A model generated the notes under the pieces. It was not told where the DNA came from. It made no database searches and saw only the letters and a program-made list of their open reading frames with translations. The position numbers and the translations under genes were made by a program. From Nisaea sp. (GTDB lineage: Bacteria > Pseudomonadota > Alphaproteobacteria > Thalassobaculales > Thalassobaculaceae): a stretch of 64,000 bases of DNA. The stretch covers positions 1,798,001-1,862,000 of the forward strand of contig NZ_JAXMNY010000001.1 of assembly GCF_034670185.1 (NCBI RefSeq), given 5' to 3'. Below are positions 60,334 through 64,000 of the stretch, in pieces. How positions within the stretch are numbered: the stretch's first letter is position 1; every line of letters starts with the position of its first letter.

Positions 60334-61251
60334 ATGCGCATTATCCTGAACGGACAGCAGGCCTTCGGTAAGGCCGCGCTGGAAGCCATTCTGGAAAAGG
60401 GCGAAGACGAAATCGTTGCCGTCTACACGGCGCCGGACAAGGAAGGCCGACCGGTCGACCCGGTCAAGGAAGCCGCCCTTGAGCACGGCCTGACCGTGTG
60501 TCAGCCCGCCGATTATTCCCTTCCCGAAGTGATCGAGGAACTGAAGAGCTGGAACGCCGATCTGATGATGATGGCCTATGTCATCATCTTCATACCGGAA
60601 GAAGCCCGGAACGTGCCGAAGCATGGCTCGCTCTGCTTCCACCCGTCCCTGCTGCCGCTGCATCGTGGCCCCTCCTCCATCAACTGGCCGATCATCTGGG
60701 GAGCGGACAAGACCGGTTTGACGATCTTCTATCCGGACGACGGCCTCGACGAAGGCGACATCTGCGTCCAGAAGGAAGTCGAGATCACCCCGGACGACAC
60801 GCTCGGCTCGGTCTATTTCGACAAGGTCTTCCCGCTCGGCATCGAAGCGGTGCTCGAATCCATCGACCTGATCCGCGCCGGCAACCCGCCGCACACGCCG
60901 CAGGACGAGTCCAAAGCCACCTACGAAGGCTGGTGCCGCAAGGCGGATGGCGAGATCAACTGGAACCGCAGCCAGAGCGAAGTCTACAACCAGATCCGCG
61001 GCTGCAACCCACAGCCCGGCGCCTGGACGACGCTGAATGGCAAGGAGCTGCAAATCTTCGACAGCCAGAAAGCTGACGGCTCCGGACGGACAGGTCGGAT
61101 CTGCGCCATTACCGATGATGGCTTCGTCATCAATGCGGGACGCGGCGGCATTCTCGTCCAGCGCGTGCGCTATGACGGCGGCAAGAAAATCTCCGCCAAG
61201 GATTTCATCGCCGAACAAGGCCTCGAAGTCGGAGCCCGCTTCGGCACCTGA
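60334..61251 (+). CDS. 10-formyl-THF hydrolase/formyltransferase-type enzyme
   Basis: The 305-residue protein matches the formyl-THF hydrolase domain of 10-formyl-THF dehydrogenase (ALDH1L) more closely than Fmt. It shows CFHPSLLPLHRGPSSINW, PDDGLDEGDICVQKEVEITP (landmark GLDEGD) and a C-terminal OB-like domain (EGWCRKADGEINWNRSQSE). The catalytic pair corresponds to His103 and Asp139, each three positions below His106 and Asp142 of ALDH1L1. The aldehyde dehydrogenase half is absent. Next to fhs it could release formate from, or move formyl groups off, 10-formyl-THF. Confidence 0.85.
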   Translation: MRIILNGQQAFGKAALEAILEKGEDEIVAVYTAPDKEGRPVDPVKEAALEHGLTVCQPADYSLPEVIEELKSWNADLMMMAYVIIFIPEEARNVPKHGSLCFHPSLLPLHRGPSSINWPIIWGADKTGLTIFYPDDGLDEGDICVQKEVEITPDDTLGSVYFDKVFPLGIEAVLESIDLIRAGNPPHTPQDESKATYEGWCRKADGEINWNRSQSEVYNQIRGCNPQPGAWTTLNGKELQIFDSQKADGSGRTGRICAITDDGFVINAGRGGILVQRVRYDGGKKISAKDFIAEQGLEVGARFGT

Positions 61252-61293
61252 ACACGCATAACTCCCTGAAAGAACTGCTACCCAATGCACTCT

Positions 61294-61324
61294 CGGCCCC
61301 GCCACAAGCGGGGCCGTCTTTCTA
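61294..61324 (+). terminator. Intrinsic terminator of the fhs operon
   Basis: A perfect 9-bp stem CGGCCCCGC / GCGGGGCCG with loop CACAA is followed by TCTTTCTAT. It lies 42 bases after the formyltransferase stop and before the convergent gamma-glutamyltransferase gene, and fits plus-strand termination. Confidence 0.85.
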
Positions 61325-61347
61325 TAAGCGCCGTCGCACGGACCAGC

Positions 61348-63042
61348 TCAGAGCACCAGCGCCAACCCGTCTCGGCGCGGATCGGATGCAGCGAGGTAGC
61401 TGCCGAACGCGCTTACCTGAATGGCTCCAGCGCTGGCTCCACCAGCCCAGCCCCCCACTTTCTTCAACGGATGGCCACGTCCGGTCAGATCCCCGAACAC
61501 CGCATCTCCGAGGCGGGATTCGCCGATCATGCCGTCCACGCTCGTGTGTGGAAACTGCGAGGTCATCCCGGTCTGGATATGCGTCCATCTCGGCGCGTGT
61601 ATCGCCTCCGCCACGGTGAGACCGTGATCATAGATCGACGAGATAAGCTGCATGTTCACCTGAACCTGCACGTCCGCACCGGGCGTGCCGCAGCAAAGGT
61701 TGAGGGCGCCTCCCTCCTCGACCGCCCCATCGAAGACCATGACCGGGTTCATCGTATGACGGACCCGCTTGCCGGGTTGCAGCCGGTTCGCGTGCCCTTC
61801 ATCCAGGTGCCAGTAATTCATCCGGTTGTTCAGCAACATACCGGTCGACGGACAGACGATCTGCGAGCCGAAATGCCCGGACAGGCTCTGCAGTCCGTCT
61901 ACCGCGTTGCCCCAACGATCAATGACGCAATAATGCGTGGTATCCGATTGCGTCTCTCGGAGCCCTGCTCCCGGGCGCGCGCCGTCCGGGTCACCCGCCT
62001 GATACTCCCAAGGGTCGCCATGCATTACCTTTTCGGCCGCACGCTGGATATCGATCAGCCGCACGCGCTCGGCCGCATAATCCTTGGCAAGCAGTCCTTC
62101 GATGGGGACATTGACGAAATCCGGGTCCCCCAGAAACGCCTCCCTGTCCGCGAATGCCAGCTTCTTCGCTTCCACCATCACATGGATTGCGTCGGCCGAA
62201 TTGAGACCGAGCCTCGCCATGTCGAAATGCTCGATCAGGTTCAGTTCCTGCAGCAGCACATGGCCGGAGGAGTTCGGCGGCGCCTCGTAAACGCTGCGGC
62301 CGCGGTAGGTCGTCGAAATCGGCTCCTGCCATCCCATCCGGTAGTTGGCGAAATCCTCCTTGGTCAGGATGCCACCGGTCTGCTCGGAGAACGCAACGAT
62401 GGCGTCGGCGAGAGGGCCTTTGTAGAACGCGTCCCGCCCATGCTCAGCTATCAACTTGTAGGTTTTGGCGAGATCCGGATTGCGCCTGATCTGTCCCGGC
62501 TGTAACGGCACGCCGTCCGGCGCGAAGATCGCCGCCGATGCGGGAAAGCTGTGCAGAAGGTGCTGGCTCTCCGCCAGCTTGTACTGGAAATAAGTCTGCG
62601 GAACGCCTTCCAGACAAAGCTCGATAGCGGGTTGAATACAGTCCGCCAGCGGCAACCGCCCATGACGTGCGTGCGCGGCGAGGAGCGCGTCGCAGATACC
62701 GGGCACCGAGACGGAAAGAATGCCGCTGGTCTCGATCCCGCCTGCGAACCGTTCTGGCGTCGCCGCGAGGGGCGCGGTGCCGGTGCCATTCGCGATGGAG
62801 ATGGACCGGTCTTCCTTCATGTGGATCATCATGAAACCGTCGGCCGCAATGCCGGAGCCCTGCGGCTCGGCGACGCCCAGCGCAAAACCGATTGCGACTG
62901 CCGCATCGACCGCATTGCCGCCCCCCGCCAGGATGCGTATGCCCGCCATCGAAGACAGGGGATGGTTCGTCACCACGGCTCCCTGCGCCCCCATCCGAAC
63001 AGGTGCCCAGGCCTCGGTTTTAATCCCCGCCGGGGTTTCCAT
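61348..63042 (-). CDS. Gamma-glutamyltransferase family protein
   Basis: The 564-residue Ntn-hydrolase of the GGT family is made as a precursor that cleaves itself before a Thr nucleophile. The candidate site is in RETQSDTTHYCVIDRWGNAV (Thr of TTHYCV). The N-terminal part has AGGGNAVDAAVAIGFALGV and GSGIAADGFMMIH, and the small subunit CCGTPGADVQVQVN. It lacks an obvious signal peptide, unlike periplasmic Ggt, so a cytoplasmic role on gamma-glutamyl compounds or related amides is possible. ATG 63042 has GGAGGG 8 bases upstream, better than ATG 63057. Confidence 0.92.
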   Translation of the reverse strand: METPAGIKTEAWAPVRMGAQGAVVTNHPLSSMAGIRILAGGGNAVDAAVAIGFALGVAEPQGSGIAADGFMMIHMKEDRSISIANGTGTAPLAATPERFAGGIETSGILSVSVPGICDALLAAHARHGRLPLADCIQPAIELCLEGVPQTYFQYKLAESQHLLHSFPASAAIFAPDGVPLQPGQIRRNPDLAKTYKLIAEHGRDAFYKGPLADAIVAFSEQTGGILTKEDFANYRMGWQEPISTTYRGRSVYEAPPNSSGHVLLQELNLIEHFDMARLGLNSADAIHVMVEAKKLAFADREAFLGDPDFVNVPIEGLLAKDYAAERVRLIDIQRAAEKVMHGDPWEYQAGDPDGARPGAGLRETQSDTTHYCVIDRWGNAVDGLQSLSGHFGSQIVCPSTGMLLNNRMNYWHLDEGHANRLQPGKRVRHTMNPVMVFDGAVEEGGALNLCCGTPGADVQVQVNMQLISSIYDHGLTVAEAIHAPRWTHIQTGMTSQFPHTSVDGMIGESRLGDAVFGDLTGRGHPLKKVGGWAGGASAGAIQVSAFGSYLAASDPRRDGLALVL

Positions 63043-63264
63043 CTCGATACCCTCCATATGCTAACAGCGTCCCACCTCTTCTATACCCTTGAAAACAAGC
63101 CGCTAATCGAGCTGATTACGAACGAATGCCTGCCCTGTTTCCAGCCGGTGGGCACAAACACCATCGCGACAGCCCAACAGCAGGTTTCCTCCGGCGCAAG
63201 GAAGCCTCATAAATATGCTTGTGAGTTCACGCCCAATCTCGAATTTCAATAACGGAGAAGTGCA

Positions 63265-63888
63265 ATGAAGACCGGCCCGGATGTCGCGCTGATCGTGATC
63301 GACGTGCAGAACGATTTCTGCCCCGGTGGAGCCCTTGCCGTCGCTGACGGAGATGCCGTTGTACCGGTTGCGAATCGGCTGATGCAGCGTTTCGATCACG
63401 TGGTCCTGACACAGGACTGGCACCCGGCCGATCACAGCTCCTTCGCCGCCAACAACCCGGGCCACGATCCCTTCAGCCTGATCGACATGCCATATGGCCC
63501 TCAGGTCCTCTGGCCGGTCCATTGCGTGCAGGGTTCCAAAGGCGCCGCCTTTCACAACGACCTCGAGACCGATCGCGCCAACCTGATCATCCGCAAAGGC
63601 TACCGGAGCGAGATCGATTCCTACTCCGCCTTCTTCGAGAACGATCACACCACAACCACCGGACTTGCAGGCTACCTCCGGGAGCGTGCAGTTGAGCACC
63701 TGATCATGGTCGGGCTCGCCACCGATTTCTGTGTCCGTTTCTCCGCCGTCGACGCTGCGAAACTCGGCTTCAGGGTCACCTTGCTGGAAGACGGATGCCG
63801 GGCCATCGATCTCGACGGCTCTCTTGCTGCCGCCAGAGCTGAACTGGCAGAGCACGGCATTACAGTGACAACATCCGATGCCATCTGA
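63265..63888 (+). CDS. pncA: Nicotinamidase PncA
   Basis: The 207-residue isochorismatase-fold enzyme deaminates nicotinamide to nicotinate in NAD salvage. The catalytic triad Asp13 (VIDVQNDFCPGG), Lys111 (IIRKGYR) and Cys156 (LATDFCVRF), and the metal ligands Asp51, His53 and His57 (QDWHPADH), are all present. The cis-peptide region precedes Cys156. The start follows GGAGAAG. The following amidotransferase-like gene overlaps or abuts its stop. Confidence 0.95.
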   Translation: MKTGPDVALIVIDVQNDFCPGGALAVADGDAVVPVANRLMQRFDHVVLTQDWHPADHSSFAANNPGHDPFSLIDMPYGPQVLWPVHCVQGSKGAAFHNDLETDRANLIIRKGYRSEIDSYSAFFENDHTTTTGLAGYLRERAVEHLIMVGLATDFCVRFSAVDAAKLGFRVTLLEDGCRAIDLDGSLAAARAELAEHGITVTTSDAI

Positions 63889-63892
63889 AACG

Positions 63893-64000
63893 ATGCAGAT
63901 TCTCGTCATAGAAAACTATAACGGCACCGATGTCGGCGAGATGGCAACCACCTTCGCTGAACGTGGCATCACGCTCGATGTCGTGCAGGCCTTCAACGGG
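63893..64000 (+). CDS. Glutamine amidotransferase-like protein, 5' part
   Basis: The frame is open to the window edge. The 36 visible codons read MQILVIENYNGTDVGE then FAERGITLDVVQAFNG, the first strand-helix-strand of a class I glutamine amidotransferase domain like those of the GMP-synthase-related proteins. The catalytic Cys lies beyond the window. ATG 63878, overlapping the pncA stop, is an in-frame alternative start. Identification is tentative because so little is visible. Confidence 0.55.
   Translation, partial: MQILVIENYNGTDVGEMATTFAERGITLDVVQAFNG

Overview
The window reads as chromosomal DNA of a GC-rich Alphaproteobacterium. Gene content (PAS_5-family proteins, urtABCDE plus urease, a non-canonical chemosensory cluster, fhs) suggests a free-living, probably aquatic, Rhodospirillales-like organism. 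That placement is inference from gene content and codon use; no rRNA or tRNA gene is present. Genes are densely packed. I see no insertion sequence, integrase, CRISPR array or plasmid function.

Layout. 0-7.4 kb: a truncated Gfo/Idh/MocA oxidoreductase with a GntR regulator, a 7TM/four-PAS histidine kinase, a TetR regulator divergent from a small membrane protein and a LysE/RhtB exporter (two inverted-repeat operators lie between them), and a Bax-like glucosaminidase lipoprotein. 7.4-12.6 kb: complete urease operon ureDABCEFG on the minus strand. 12.7-16.5 kb: a GST, a FabI-type reductase and a PAS histidine kinase. 16.5-22.2 kb: urea ABC transporter urtABCDE on the minus strand. 22.8-31.0 kb: two convergent chemosensory transcription units, MCP-cheR-cheB on plus and receiver-tandem CheW-cheA on minus. 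31.3-33.7 kb: two poorly characterised proteins, one DUF7666-like and one unrecognised. 34.0-40.4 kb: an Opp/Dpp-type ABC importer. 40.7-45.8 kb: a hybrid kinase, a bacterioferritin lacking its haem ligand, an HD-domain protein resembling the PhnZ oxygenases, and an e(P4)-type acid phosphatase. 45.9-49.3 kb: an operon of HAD dehalogenase, GntR, GNAT and FAD oxidoreductase. 49.4-56.4 kb: a TetR-controlled RND efflux pump flanked by two PAS_5 proteins, then a GFA-like protein. 56.5-64 kb: an M14-type peptidase, a polysaccharide deacetylase, formate-THF ligase with a 10-formyl-THF hydrolase-type enzyme, gamma-glutamyltransferase, nicotinamidase and the start of a glutamine amidotransferase.

How the genes work together. 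The clearest theme is nitrogen scavenging. Both the urease operon and the urea importer, about 10 kb apart, carry a sigma-54 -24/-12 element matching TGGCAC-N5-TTGC at the right place and orientation, with an NtrC-like site and strong inverted repeats further upstream of urtA. This predicts joint NtrC-type control under nitrogen limitation. It also implies that ureD starts at a downstream TTG, since its longest reading frame runs through the promoter. A second, weaker theme is phosphate: a good Pho-box match precedes the peptide-type importer, and a PhnZ-like protein and an acid phosphatase are divergently arranged nearby.

The most unusual assembly is the chemosensory cluster. CheB keeps its esterase triad but has a receiver domain lacking all phosphorylation residues, while an intact CheB-type receiver is encoded alone beside a tandem-CheW protein and an enlarged CheA. 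This looks like CheB divided into an orphan receiver and an unresponsive esterase, and it is my main candidate for an undescribed arrangement.
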